DNA from: an uncultured Bacteroides sp. | Lineage (GTDB): Bacteria > Bacteroidota > Bacteroidia > Bacteroidales > Bacteroidaceae | Assembly (NCBI GenBank): GCA_900766195.1 | Contig: CAAFUN010000175.1 | Span: forward strand, 1-21,672 | Length of the DNA: 21,672 bases | Reading direction: 5' to 3' | Shown: one piece after another, positions 7,817 through 15,377 of the stretch | How the letters are laid out: every line of letters starts with the position of its first letter | Position numbering within the stretch: position 1 is the stretch's first letter | Made by a program: the position numbers and the translations under genes | The notes under the pieces: generated by a model | What the model saw: the letters and a program-made list of their open reading frames with translations, nothing else | Database searches by the model: none | Told to the model about the DNA's origin: nothing

Positions 7817-9103
7817 ATGAATATAGAGATGAATCTTCCCGAAAAGAAAGGACGGAAACGAGTTGTTATTGTTGGAGGTGGCTTTGGTGGATTAAAAATA
7901 GCTCGCAAACTAAAAAGCAGTCAATTTCAGATTGTGTTGATTGATAAGAATAATCACCACATATTCCAACCCCTATTATATCAGGTTGCAACATCAGGAA
8001 TAGAACCTTCAGCAATTTCTTTCCCTTTTAGAAAGATATTTAAGAAACAGAAGAATATTCATATACGTATTTGCGAAGCAGTCAAAGTAATCCCCGAAAG
8101 TAATACGCTGGAAACGTCCATTGGAAACCTTGAGTATGATTATTTAATTATCTCGACAGGCTGTCAAACAAATTATTTTGGCAAACCTGAATACTCTAAA
8201 AGCACAATGGCTTTAAAAAACACATCCGAAGCACTATATAACAGGAATAAGATACTAGATAGCCTTGAGCAAGCTCAAAACACGAATGACCCTATACGTA
8301 AGAATCAGCTACTCACCTATGCCATAGTTGGTGGAGGAGCAACGGGGATAGAACTAGCAGGCGCATTGGCAGAAATGCGGAAATTTGTACTTCCAGATGA
8401 ATACCCTGACTTGGAAATTGAACGCATGCGAATTATTCTTATTGATATGGCTCCGCGTCTTCTTGCCGCATTTTCTGAACAATCCTCGGAGAAAGTAGAG
8501 ACATACTTATCTAAAATGGGAGTTGAAATAATGACAAAAACAGGAGTTATAGATTGTTCCAGTAATAAACTGACTCTAAGTAACGGCATGGTTATTGATA
8601 CATCGAATGTATTTTGGGTTGCCGGCGTAAAGGCAAACAGCATAGCAGGGCTCAATTCTAAAGCTTATGGCATGGGAAACAGATTAACAGTCGATTCTTT
8701 CAATCGCGTATCCGGTTACGATAATATATTCGCCATAGGTGATACAGCTATAATGGCTTCAGAAGAATACCCCAAAGGACATCCCCAAGTTGTACAGCCG
8801 GCCATTCAACAAGCTAAGAATTTATACCAGAATTTAAACAGACTAGAAAAGAGATTAGCGCCACTTCCCTTTAAATACCACAACAAAGGCTCTATGGCTA
8901 CAATAGGACGTAACCATGCTGTTGTAGAACTTAAGAAGATGAAATTATCTGGTTTTCCGGCTTGGGCACTATGGCTATTTGTTCATTTAATGAGCATTGT
9001 TGGAGTAAAAAACAAATTGTTTATCTTTTTAGATTGGATGTGGAGCTACATTACTTACGACCCTTCATTACGTGTCATAATTAAACCTTTACATAAAGAT
9101 TAA
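7817..9103 (+). CDS. ndh: type II NADH dehydrogenase (NDH-2)
   Basis: A 428-aa FAD-dependent oxidoreductase. It has two dinucleotide folds: FAD-binding VVIVGGGFGGLKIA (16-29) and NAD-binding AIVGGGATGIELAG (169-182). FAIGD (305-309) contacts FAD, and GHPQVVQPAIQQA (321-333) corresponds to the quinone-site region of NDH-2. The C-terminus (about 375-415, with LWLFVHLMSIVGVKNKLFIF) is amphipathic to hydrophobic and probably anchors the enzyme to the inner face of the membrane. It passes electrons from NADH to quinone without pumping protons. Met5 is an alternative start. A DoxX-family gene follows 52 bases later and may be in the same transcript. Confidence 0.92.
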   Translation: MNIEMNLPEKKGRKRVVIVGGGFGGLKIARKLKSSQFQIVLIDKNNHHIFQPLLYQVATSGIEPSAISFPFRKIFKKQKNIHIRICEAVKVIPESNTLETSIGNLEYDYLIISTGCQTNYFGKPEYSKSTMALKNTSEALYNRNKILDSLEQAQNTNDPIRKNQLLTYAIVGGGATGIELAGALAEMRKFVLPDEYPDLEIERMRIILIDMAPRLLAAFSEQSSEKVETYLSKMGVEIMTKTGVIDCSSNKLTLSNGMVIDTSNVFWVAGVKANSIAGLNSKAYGMGNRLTVDSFNRVSGYDNIFAIGDTAIMASEEYPKGHPQVVQPAIQQAKNLYQNLNRLEKRLAPLPFKYHNKGSMATIGRNHAVVELKKMKLSGFPAWALWLFVHLMSIVGVKNKLFIFLDWMWSYITYDPSLRVIIKPLHKD

Positions 9104-9155
9104 ACCAATTTTATCTCTAATTGTTATCTATACTACAAATATAACTAAAATTATT

Positions 9156-9599
9156 ATGCTTTATCGTTTTCTATTTCCATCAAAACCGAGTGATAACGCT
9201 ACTTCTGCCTTATTACTTATCGTCAGAATTGTATTCGGAGTATTGCTAATGAGCCATGGTATACAAAAATGGAGCAATTTTAGTGAAATGTCTGCTGTAT
9301 TCCCTGATCCTCTGGGGGTAGGTGGTTCTATTTCATTATCTTAAGCTATATTTGGTGAATTATTCTGCTCTATGGCCTTTATCGTTGGCTTCCTCTACAG
9401 ATTGGCAATGATCCCTATGACTTTTACAATGCTCGTAGCCTTTTTTGTAATTCACGCTAACGATCCTTTCTCTGTAAAAGAATTGGCCTTTGTCTATTTA
9501 GTAGTTTTTGTACTAATGTATATTGCCGGACCGGGAAAATTTTCCATTGATAGATGGATAGGTAATATCTTATCAAAAAATCAAATAAGACGGAGATAA
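9156..9599 (+). pseudogene. DoxX-family membrane protein interrupted by an in-frame TAA
   Basis: One reading frame of 148 codons encodes a DoxX-like four-helix membrane protein. The first part (codons 1-62) has RIVFGVLLMSHGIQKW, the usual DoxX start. After a TAA at 9342-9344 the same frame continues AIFGELFCSMAFIVGFLYR and then MTFTMLVAFFVIHANDPFSVKELA. The two parts join without any shift, so the break is one nonsense codon. A T-to-A change of TTA (Leu), a residue that suits the helix at this point, would explain it. DoxX proteins are small membrane proteins often found near respiratory or redox genes, and ndh is just upstream. It may be a true pseudogene, a strain polymorphism or a sequencing error; translation restarting at the ATG at 9372 is also possible. 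Confidence 0.85.
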
Positions 9600-9644
9600 G
9601 AGTTGGTTCATTTATCCTAATGTTTCAGATATAAATATTATATC

Positions 9645-9652
9645 TATATTTG
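9645..9652 (+). promoter_or_regulatory. -7 box before the DUF3332 gene
   Basis: TATATTTG fits the Bacteroidetes -7 consensus, 49 bases before the start codon. The only -33 candidate at the right distance is a weak TTTC near 9623. Confidence 0.4.
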
Positions 9653-9701
9653 TTACAAAATTAATAATAGAATTCAGTATCAGTAACATTTAAAATTAAT
9701 T

Positions 9702-10259
9702 ATGAAAAAGGGAAAACTCAATTTAGCTGCTACAGTAGTGATTTGTACAGCATTTCTTTTTAGTTCTTGTGTCGGTTCTTTCGGACTACATTCAAGATTG
9801 GCAACGTGGAATCAAAGTATTGGAAATAAGTTTGTTAACGAGCTGGTTTACTTGGCATGCAATATTATTCCAGTATATGGAGTATGCTACTTAGCAGATG
9901 CCTTAGTTATCAACTCTATTGAATTCTGGTCAGGTTCCAATCCTATGGCAAATGTTGGTGACGTTAAGAAAGTTAAAGGAGAAAATGGGAATTATCTAGT
10001 AAAAACTTTGGAAAATGGTTATTCAATAACCAAAGAAGGTGAAACTGCATCCATGGAGTTGGTCTATGACAAAGAACTTAATACATGGAATGTAGTAGCA
10101 GATGGTGTAAGCTCTGAATTATTACAAATGAATAATGATGGAACAGCTCAAATGCATCTGCCAAACGGAGAAGCTATGAACGTTACTTTAGATGCTCAAG
10201 GCGTTGCAACAGCACGTCAAGCTACAATGATTAGCAATACTTATTTTGCTGCCCGCTAA
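9702..10259 (+). CDS. DUF3332-type lipoprotein
   Basis: A 185-aa protein with a charged start (MKKGKLN), a hydrophobic segment and a lipobox LFSSC ending at Cys23, so it is probably a lipoprotein. The conserved part (about 30-95) contains LATWNQSIGNKFVNELVYL, IIPVYGVCYLADALVINSIE and FWSGSNPM, which I recognise as the DUF3332 pattern. The second half (about 100-185) is hydrophilic with short repeated strand-like units such as GNYLVKTLENGYSI and TASMELVYDKELNTW. The function is unknown. It has its own promoter candidate and a strong terminator, so it is probably a single-gene transcript. Confidence 0.8.
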   Translation: MKKGKLNLAATVVICTAFLFSSCVGSFGLHSRLATWNQSIGNKFVNELVYLACNIIPVYGVCYLADALVINSIEFWSGSNPMANVGDVKKVKGENGNYLVKTLENGYSITKEGETASMELVYDKELNTWNVVADGVSSELLQMNNDGTAQMHLPNGEAMNVTLDAQGVATARQATMISNTYFAAR

Positions 10260-10289
10260 AAAAGACTTATTGATATTTCATTTTGATGA

Positions 10290-10329
10290 AGAGCAAAGAG
10301 AATTTTGAATGTTTTCTTTGCTCTTTTTC
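10290..10329 (+). terminator. intrinsic terminator of the DUF3332 gene
   Basis: A 9-bp stem AGAGCAAAG (10290-10298) pairs with CTTTGCTCT (10316-10324) and is followed by a T-rich run (TTTTTCTTTTC from 10322). It is 30 bases past the stop codon. Confidence 0.75.
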
Positions 10330-10430
10330 TTTTCAACAGCATTTTTACTTGAAGTCTACAATAAATGAAAACTATAATCTTCATTATCAGAAACAAGATA
10401 TGAGGTGATATAACAAGAGAAAGCAGTGAA

Positions 10431-10652
10431 TTACTGTTCCAATAATTCTTTTAATCGATATAACCTCGTAATAGCTCCATAACAATACACATTGGGATAA
10501 AGGCTTTGAATATCGTTAATATTCGCCCGTACATATTGAGAGATGTCTGATATCTCTTCAAACTTACTAAAATCTATTTTTTCGGGAAGTTGAACTTTTT
10601 GAGCCCATTGCACAAGAGTTTGAACACTCTCCTCATCATACTTATAATCCAC
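10431..10652 (-). CDS. small protein, DUF6965-like
   Basis: A 73-aa soluble protein with no signal peptide or membrane segment. It reads as an acidic N-terminal helix (ESVQTLVQWAQKVQLPEKID) followed by a region around ISQYVRANINDIQSLYP and ending YGAITRLYRLKELLEQ. The ending and size resemble the small DUF6965 proteins of Bacteroidetes, of unknown function; this is a weak recollection. The start codon is GTG (10650-10652), since there is no in-frame ATG upstream. A promoter with a perfect -7 box lies immediately upstream, which supports this being a real gene. Confidence 0.65.
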   Translation of the reverse strand: MDYKYDEESVQTLVQWAQKVQLPEKIDFSKFEEISDISQYVRANINDIQSLYPNVYCYGAITRLYRLKELLEQ

Positions 10653-10677
10653 GGTTACTTGATTTATCTTCGAGAAA

Positions 10678-10708
10678 CAAAGATACGAAAAAACTACATT
10701 ATTTCAAC
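10678..10708 (-). promoter_or_regulatory. promoter of the 73-aa gene
   Basis: On the minus strand GTTG (10708-10705), 19 bases, then TATCTTTG (10685-10678). Predicted initiation near 10671 leaves a leader of about 20 bases before the GTG start. Confidence 0.65.
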
Positions 10709-10754
10709 AGAGCTTAATTATTGAATAACATTTTCTTCTTTTAAAACAACACAA

Positions 10755-10776
10755 CCCCGAGCCAAGTGACCCGGGG
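10755..10776 (-). terminator. candidate terminator of the 117-aa gene
   Basis: On the minus strand CCCCGGGTC and GGCTCGGGG can form a 9-bp stem (with G-U pairs) around ACTT. A T-rich tract (TTGTGTTGTTTT) follows. It lies 38 bases past the stop of the gene that starts at 11168. The T tract is interrupted, so confidence is moderate. Confidence 0.55.
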
Positions 10777-10814
10777 CATAGCATGAAAACAATAATCAAG
10801 TAGCTGATTAAACT

Positions 10815-11168
10815 CTATTTATCCACTTTCTCACCTTTTTCATCGAGCAACAGTATTTGCTCGCTTGAAGGATCGTTTTTGTCTTTAAGAACAACAATCT
10901 TATAAATCTTTCCGGAATTTATTTCAGCTACAAACAATCCCGTAATGGTTCCAGTTGGTGATTCTTTCTTTAATGTTTCTATTACCACACCGGGAAGTTC
11001 ATCCACATTAACTGTTTTAAATTCACCCTGAGAACTTTGTGGAGTTTGCTCTATTGCTGGAGATTCTACCGGTTTTGTAATTGAATCTGTTTTTACCGGA
11101 TCTTGCGCAAATACTACAGATGTTCCTAATCCTAATACCATTGCTAGTGTAAATAATACCTTCTTCAT
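10815..11168 (-). CDS. small periplasmic protein, PepSY-like fold possible
   Basis: A 117-aa protein with a clear signal peptide (MKKVLFTLAMVLGLGTSVVFA, cleavage after about residue 21). A linker rich in Pro, Ser, Thr and Gln spans about 22-48. The C-terminal part (about 50-117) reads VNVDELPGVVIETLKKESPT, then TGLFVAEINSGKIYKIVVLK and ILLLDEKGEKVDK. The helix followed by strands, with the pattern LPxxVxxTL...ExGxKxYxV, resembles the PepSY-like (DUF2874) secreted proteins of Bacteroidetes, for which no function is firmly known. I infer a periplasmic location. It has a terminator candidate of its own and no clear functional partner nearby. Confidence 0.72.
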   Translation of the reverse strand: MKKVLFTLAMVLGLGTSVVFAQDPVKTDSITKPVESPAIEQTPQSSQGEFKTVNVDELPGVVIETLKKESPTGTITGLFVAEINSGKIYKIVVLKDKNDPSSEQILLLDEKGEKVDK

Positions 11169-11726
11169 GATCTAAAAGTTTTTATGATTAATAATTTGTT
11201 TGTTTACACTTAAAATAAAACAAGACGCATGCCAAAATTGCATTAAAAGCAATAACATATTAGTTATCAATTATTTATAATGATAAGATTAAGATATAAA
11301 GAATGGAGATTCTCTGTAGATATACACATTATCTGTGGAATTTATCTACAAGAAACCAACACTTTCAGTAAAATTGTGAGCGCAACCCAGTTCATACCAC
11401 AATTCAAAAGAGAAGGAATAGATCATCTTGATTTTTGTGCCAAAAAGTATTCTAATTACAGTATTTTCCTTCGTCTTATTCTTTTCAATGAGATGTTTGA
11501 GCACTTCAAAATGGTTTGACCTTATATTATAAGTTTTCAGATAAGACTGAGATATATTTTGAGGAGAATAATCAATGTTCTGAAAATATCCGCGTAGTAA
11601 AATAGGAAGTAAGATAACTCGTTAGTTGTATTATAAAGAAAGTTTTTTCATATTTTGTCCTACGCCCCAAACTCCCTTATAAAAATAAGATTTGTAGTGT
11701 ACTATACCCTGCTTTTGGCATATAGA
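11169..11726. other. intergenic stretch, no gene seen
   Basis: AT-rich sequence. A 79-codon open frame at 11280-11519 on the plus strand has no recognisable protein pattern, signal peptide or promoter. A partly open minus-strand frame also crosses it. I see nothing I can support here beyond the upstream region of the 117-aa gene. Confidence 0.5.
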
Positions 11727-11763
11727 ATGAGTGCAGTAAGCGTATAGGATAACTTCAGCCCTA
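11727..11763 (+). repeat. degenerate copy of the left end of the palindromic element
   Basis: AGCGTATAGGATAACTTCAGCCC here matches AGCGATAGCATAACTTCGGCTCC at 11894-11916 apart from one inserted base and four substitutions. The resemblance is lost a few bases further on. It may be a decayed relative of the element at 11903-12002. Confidence 0.4.
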
Positions 11764-11902
11764 CGCGGTATTTTTCTTAAAGAGTGTGACTCCATATTCC
11801 ATAATACACTATGTCTTTAGAAATAATGTCAGCATAAAAATAGGAAAACAGCTTAAGAAAAACTTCACTTTAGCTCTTTTATTTTGTTTCTTTAGCGATA
11901 GC

Positions 11903-12002
11903 ATAACTTCGGCTCCCGCACGGGATCCCGACGGTGCCCGTACCCGATCCGGCTAGTTCCGCTACCGAATCCGATTGGCTCCCACGCGGGAGCCAAAGTT
12001 AT
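11903..12002. repeat. GC-rich palindromic element of 100 bp
   Basis: The ends are 17-base inverted arms with one mismatch: ATAACTTCGGCTCCCGC (11903-11919) against 11986-12002. The right end alone forms GGCTCCC-ACGC-GGGAGCC (11977-11994). The interior holds more small palindromes (CGGGATCCCG at 11921-11930, and ACGGG paired with CCCGT) and two related units, CCCGATCCGG and CCGAATCCG. It is much richer in GC than its surroundings. It has no credible coding content. It could be a REP/BIME-like or MITE-like repeat; the window alone cannot tell. Confidence 0.65.
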
Positions 12003-12172
12003 ATATATGCAAAAGAGAAGTTGTTTAATATACAAAACAACATTATACCTAGTGTAAATCAACAAAATAAACGTGAAAGAATACTGTCTTTAACGGCTGC
12101 AGTAGCGCAAAAGATGATTTAATATAAAAGGAGATGTGGAAGCAGAAACCGGACCAGTTGATATAAGGACAT

Positions 12173-12236
12173 AAAAAAAGGAGTACCGCTGTACTCCAAC
12201 CTTTGTTAACCTTAAATCTAATACTATGAAAAACAC
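12173..12236 (-). ncRNA. candidate small RNA of about 63 nt
   Basis: A complete transcription unit is visible on the minus strand: a perfect promoter (12271-12241), a predicted start at about 12234-12236, and an intrinsic terminator made of GGAGTAC (12197-12191), loop AGCG, GTACTCC (12186-12180) and seven T residues (12179-12173). Between them is a single-stranded-looking, AT-rich 5' part (including GGTTAACAAAG just before the hairpin). No open frame of note lies inside. Families of paralogous small RNAs with this layout have been reported in Bacteroides thetaiotaomicron; I cannot say whether this is a member. No target is evident in the window. The exact 5' end is inferred from promoter spacing. 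Confidence 0.72.
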
Positions 12237-12240
12237 AGTA

Positions 12241-12271
12241 CAAAGATACGGATTTTTGTAATGATTCCAAA
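12241..12271 (-). promoter_or_regulatory. promoter of the candidate small RNA
   Basis: On the minus strand TTTG (12271-12268), exactly 19 bases, then TATCTTTG (12248-12241). Both boxes and the spacing match the Bacteroides consensus. Confidence 0.8.
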
Positions 12272-12556
12272 TGCAAACGCCTTATTTCGTACTTATATAA
12301 CAATAATTAGCATTAAAATTAAAGTTATTAACATTATATTCAAACAGAATAGGCATCTATCTTTTGCTTTCCAGATGCTTTTATCATATACCTCTTCCAA
12401 CAGAGAACCTTGGTAAGGTGCACTACACCTAATGTACTGGAAGATCTGATTTAATTATTTAGATGTATCAAACTAATTACTTAATCTATAATGTATAATA
12501 GCTCAAGCTAAAGCATTTGTTTTCCATCATTAGTTTTAGTTTATCTCAAATCCTTT
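12272..12556. other. intergenic stretch, no gene seen
   Basis: AT-rich sequence between the small RNA promoter and the tag promoter. The only structure noted is a weak 6-bp hairpin (12353-12358 with 12373-12378, then TTTT), too weak to call a terminator. Confidence 0.5.
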
Positions 12557-12586
12557 ATTGACATTTACCTGAAAAAACTATCTTTG
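12557..12586 (+). promoter_or_regulatory. promoter of tag
   Basis: ATTG (12557-12560), 18 bases, then TATCTTTG (12579-12586), a perfect -7 box, 19 bases before the ATG. The leader would be about 12-15 bases. Confidence 0.7.
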
Positions 12587-12605
12587 TAACATAAAATAAT
12601 GCAAG

Positions 12606-13175
12606 ATGGAAAATATAATAAATGGTCGATGTGGTTGGTGTGGTACTGACGAATTATATATAAAATACCATGATGAGGAATGGGGTAAACTTGTTACTGA
12701 TGATAAAGTTCTATTTGAGTTCCTGATATTGGAAGGAGCACAAGCTGGATTAAGCTGGATTACTGTTCTACGAAAACGTGAAGGGTATCGTGAAGCCTTT
12801 CATAATTTTGATGTTGAAAGAGTAGCGCAAATGATGGATGCAGATGTGGAAAGGTTGATGAAGTTTGATGGAATCGTAAAAAACAGACTGAAAATTGCAT
12901 CTGCCATCAATAATGCAAAACTGTTTATCTCAATACAAAAAGAGTTCGGTAGTTTTTATGCTTACACGCTTTCGTTTTTTCCAAATGGAAAACCTATAAT
13001 AAACAATCTTAAATCATTGAGTGAAGCACCTGTGTCTTCTCCCGAATCTGATGCAATGAGCAAGGATATGAAAAAAAGAGGGTTTAAGTTTTTCGGTTCC
13101 ACTATTTGTTATGCCCATCTACAAGCAACGGGCTTTGTGAATGATCACTTGGTAGATTGTTTTTGCAGGCACTAA
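12606..13175 (+). CDS. tag: DNA-3-methyladenine glycosylase I
   Basis: A 189-aa cytoplasmic protein that matches E. coli Tag along its length as I recall it. It removes 3-methyladenine from alkylated DNA in base excision repair. The four zinc ligands of the family are all present at the right spacing: Cys9 (GRCGWCG), His22 (YHDEEWG), His181 and Cys185 (FVNDHLVDCFC). The active-site region ILEGAQAGLSWITVLRKRE carries Glu43 and Trp51, equivalent to Glu38 and Trp46 of E. coli. SDAMSKDMKKRGFKFFGSTICYAHLQA is also a conserved block. It has its own promoter and no partner genes on the same strand, so it is probably monocistronic. Length and motifs are normal. Confidence 0.96.
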   Translation: MENIINGRCGWCGTDELYIKYHDEEWGKLVTDDKVLFEFLILEGAQAGLSWITVLRKREGYREAFHNFDVERVAQMMDADVERLMKFDGIVKNRLKIASAINNAKLFISIQKEFGSFYAYTLSFFPNGKPIINNLKSLSEAPVSSPESDAMSKDMKKRGFKFFGSTICYAHLQATGFVNDHLVDCFCRH

Positions 13176-13297
13176 AAAGCGGATTGTTCTGCCTTAATGC
13201 CGTTTTCGGTAAACATTAAAAGAACGTTTGTTTTTGTAAGATCGTTTCCTGTAAGCTTGCACGAGAGCTACTCCAATGATATACTAAAAACTTAGAA

Positions 13298-13338
13298 TTT
13301 AAGCCCAGAAGATAACAGCTTTAAAGTCCGGGCTTAAA
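13298..13338. terminator. inverted repeat, possible terminator of the efflux operon
   Basis: TTTAAGCCC (13298-13306) and GGGCTTAAA (13330-13338) form a 9-bp stem with a 23-base loop. It lies 34 bases past the PAP2 stop and 122 bases past the tag stop, in a convergent region. The loop is long and the T run is broken, so it is a weak terminator candidate, possibly serving both directions. Confidence 0.4.
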
Positions 13339-13371
13339 ATTAGAAGAGACAATATTGAGGCTTAATAAAGT

Positions 13372-14166
13372 CTAAAATTGCATCGAGAGAGCTAAGCCGC
13401 CTTGAGACCCATTATAAAATGGAATTGCAGAAAACTGTTCTCGCTTCTTTTTAGCTTTCTTCGTGAAAAGCTTTTGTAAAGAAGGATATAGCCAATAGGC
13501 AGCTTTTGTACTCAACATTCCTAAACCAGCACCGACCAAAACATCGCCAAACCAGTGCTTATCATTGTACAAACGGAATGCTCCCGTTCCGGCAGCAATG
13601 GTATAGCCTGTAATGCCATACCATATTGATACATCTTTATACTCCTGCCACAAAAATTCAGCTCCCATAAAAGCCACAGCTGTATGCCCCGAAGGAAAAG
13701 AATTTTTGGCAGATTTATCAGGCCTCTCTATTTGAGTTGAATACTTTATAATATTAACAGAAGTACCCATAAAAAGAGCGGATAAACCTAAAATAAAAGT
13801 TCTATCTTTAAAATTATTTTTTCCTTTTATTCCCATCAAATTCAAGGCATAAACACCTGCTGCCGGAACGTATTGAGTTATATCATCTATTGCAAATTTT
13901 GAACCGGCATGTTCATTCACTTCGTGCTTTATCTGTCTGTTTAGCAGATAATTATGTTCTATAGCTGTTTCAAAAACACCATATGCAATCAACGCAGAAG
14001 GTATGATTAGCTGCTTATAAGAAAATTTAAGTTGCTTTGCAGGCTCTTTTTCGATGCGCACCCTTTGCAAGGTATCGTATCTTATTGTATCAGCGCATAT
14101 ACTATTTGCATTGACAAATTGAATAAAACAAAAAAACAAAATGAGACAAAACAATATTTTATTCAT
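13372..14166 (-). CDS. PAP2-family membrane phosphatase
   Basis: A 264-aa protein with a signal-like start (residues 1-20, ending VNA) and several hydrophobic segments. All three motifs of the PAP2 acid phosphatase family are intact: K-x6-RP at Lys141 to Pro149 (KYSTQIERP), PSGH at 158-161, and R-x5-H-x3-D at Arg198, His204 and Asp208 (FRLYNDKHWFGD). Such enzymes remove phosphate from lipid phosphates, such as phosphatidic acid, phosphatidylglycerol phosphate or undecaprenyl pyrophosphate, on the periplasmic side. The substrate here cannot be read from the sequence. It begins 25 bases after the periplasmic adaptor gene, so it is probably the last gene of the metal-efflux operon, although it has no known role in metal export. 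Confidence 0.9.
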   Translation of the reverse strand: MNKILFCLILFFCFIQFVNANSICADTIRYDTLQRVRIEKEPAKQLKFSYKQLIIPSALIAYGVFETAIEHNYLLNRQIKHEVNEHAGSKFAIDDITQYVPAAGVYALNLMGIKGKNNFKDRTFILGLSALFMGTSVNIIKYSTQIERPDKSAKNSFPSGHTAVAFMGAEFLWQEYKDVSIWYGITGYTIAAGTGAFRLYNDKHWFGDVLVGAGLGMLSTKAAYWLYPSLQKLFTKKAKKKREQFSAIPFYNGSQGGLALSMQF

Positions 14167-14191
14167 GCTTTTATTTCTTTTTAATTAAACC

Positions 14192-15373
14192 TTAATGTTC
14201 CCCATGATCAGCACTCATTGATGAGAGATAAAATGCGTTGCTCTTCACCACTACAGCATCGGGGTTAAGCTTACCAATGGGGGTAATTTGGGTATAACCC
14301 AGTTCGTTGACTCCGGTTATTACCTCTACCTGTCCAAAATGATAAGTCTTGACTTCATTCTCTATGTCTTCCTTTTCCAATACAAAAATGAATTTCTTAC
14401 CTTCACGGCTTACGATAGCATCATTGGGCACAGCAGATGTCTTCTGTCGGCCTATATTGATGAGACCGGTAACGTACATGCCGGGAATGAGCTTAACATT
14501 GGGTTTTTCTTTAATATGAGCATGTACCAATATAGCTTTTGAATCACCTTCGAAAGCTTTATTAATTTCATAGATAGTTCCTTTAACACTGACTCCGGGC
14601 TGATTGGTAAGAATAACATCAACCTCCTGTCCTATTTTCAACTGATTGATATCTTTTTCAAAGACCTTAAGATCACAGTGTATGCCGGCATTGTCCGTAA
14701 TGCTCATCAGAGGCGTCTGCATATCTACATAGCTACCTGTACTGATGAATATTTTGCCAACAGTGCCCGATATGGGAGCTTTGATGGGTACTTGTGTAAC
14801 CATATTACCGGATGAGACTTGTGACGGACTGATGGATATCTGATGCAATTGCTTTTCCAAGCCGGTGAGTTGCGCTCTTGTAATCTCATAGTTGGCGCTT
14901 GCCTGCTGAAGCGTCTTTTCAATTCCCGCTCCTTGTGAAGAGAGTTCTTTTTGACGTTGGTATTCTTGAGCAGCTATCAATGCCTCCTTCTTTGCCGTGA
15001 GATAGTTCTTTTGCAACTCCACAATCTGAGTGTTTTCCAGATAAGCCACAATTTGTCCGGCACTGACGTTACGCCCTTCCAGCACTGTAATCTTCCTAAC
15101 AATTCCTCCTATAAGAGATGATACTTCGGCTTTTTTCTGAGGATCAAGAGCCATTTCCCCATTAGCACGTACAATGCTGTTAAGGTCTCTTTGCTCCACT
15201 TTACCCAACGTGATGTCCACAGCTTTTAACTGTGCTTCGGTCAGTTCCACTTCTACCGATTTCGACTCGTTTTGCGTTTCTTCCGCTTCTTTATTTTCTG
15301 TATTCTTAGTTTGTCCGCATGATGCAAAAAGCAAAAGCAATGAACCGATAAGCGTGATATATATTGTTTTCAT
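14192..15373 (-). CDS. czcB: periplasmic adaptor of the RND metal-efflux pump (CzcB/CusB family)
   Basis: A 393-aa membrane fusion protein. The signal ends in a lipobox LFASC (Cys19), so it is anchored as a lipoprotein. A lipoyl-like half (about 80-110, GGIVRKITVLEGRNVSAGQIVAYLE) precedes a helical hairpin (about 112-180, IVELQKNYLTAKKEALIAAQEYQ and on). The second lipoyl half (about 193-225, VPIKAPISGTVGKIFISTGSYVD) leads into beta-barrel and membrane-proximal domains to the end. The C-terminal ADHGEH is mildly His-rich. It would bridge the inner-membrane pump and the TolC-like channel. It starts 4 bases after the outer membrane gene stops, so translation is probably linked. Confidence 0.9.
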   Translation of the reverse strand: MKTIYITLIGSLLLLFASCGQTKNTENKEAEETQNESKSVEVELTEAQLKAVDITLGKVEQRDLNSIVRANGEMALDPQKKAEVSSLIGGIVRKITVLEGRNVSAGQIVAYLENTQIVELQKNYLTAKKEALIAAQEYQRQKELSSQGAGIEKTLQQASANYEITRAQLTGLEKQLHQISISPSQVSSGNMVTQVPIKAPISGTVGKIFISTGSYVDMQTPLMSITDNAGIHCDLKVFEKDINQLKIGQEVDVILTNQPGVSVKGTIYEINKAFEGDSKAILVHAHIKEKPNVKLIPGMYVTGLINIGRQKTSAVPNDAIVSREGKKFIFVLEKEDIENEVKTYHFGQVEVITGVNELGYTQITPIGKLNPDAVVVKSNAFYLSSMSADHGEH

Positions 15374-15377
15374 ACTT

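Noticed and set aside
11280..11519. 79-codon open frame on the plus strand
   Set aside because: It has no family-like pattern, no signal peptide, no promoter and atypical composition; a minus-strand frame is open over much of the same bases, as expected by chance.
11934..12122. 62-codon open frame on the plus strand
   Set aside because: It starts inside the GC-rich palindromic element and its N-terminus is only a reading of the repeat.
12049..12303. 84-codon open frame on the minus strand
   Set aside because: It runs through the candidate small RNA, its terminator and its promoter, so the frame is most likely accidental.
12353..12382. Weak hairpin GCATCT / AGATGC followed by TTTT
   Set aside because: The stem is only 6 bp with a 14-base loop and no gene on the plus strand ends nearby.
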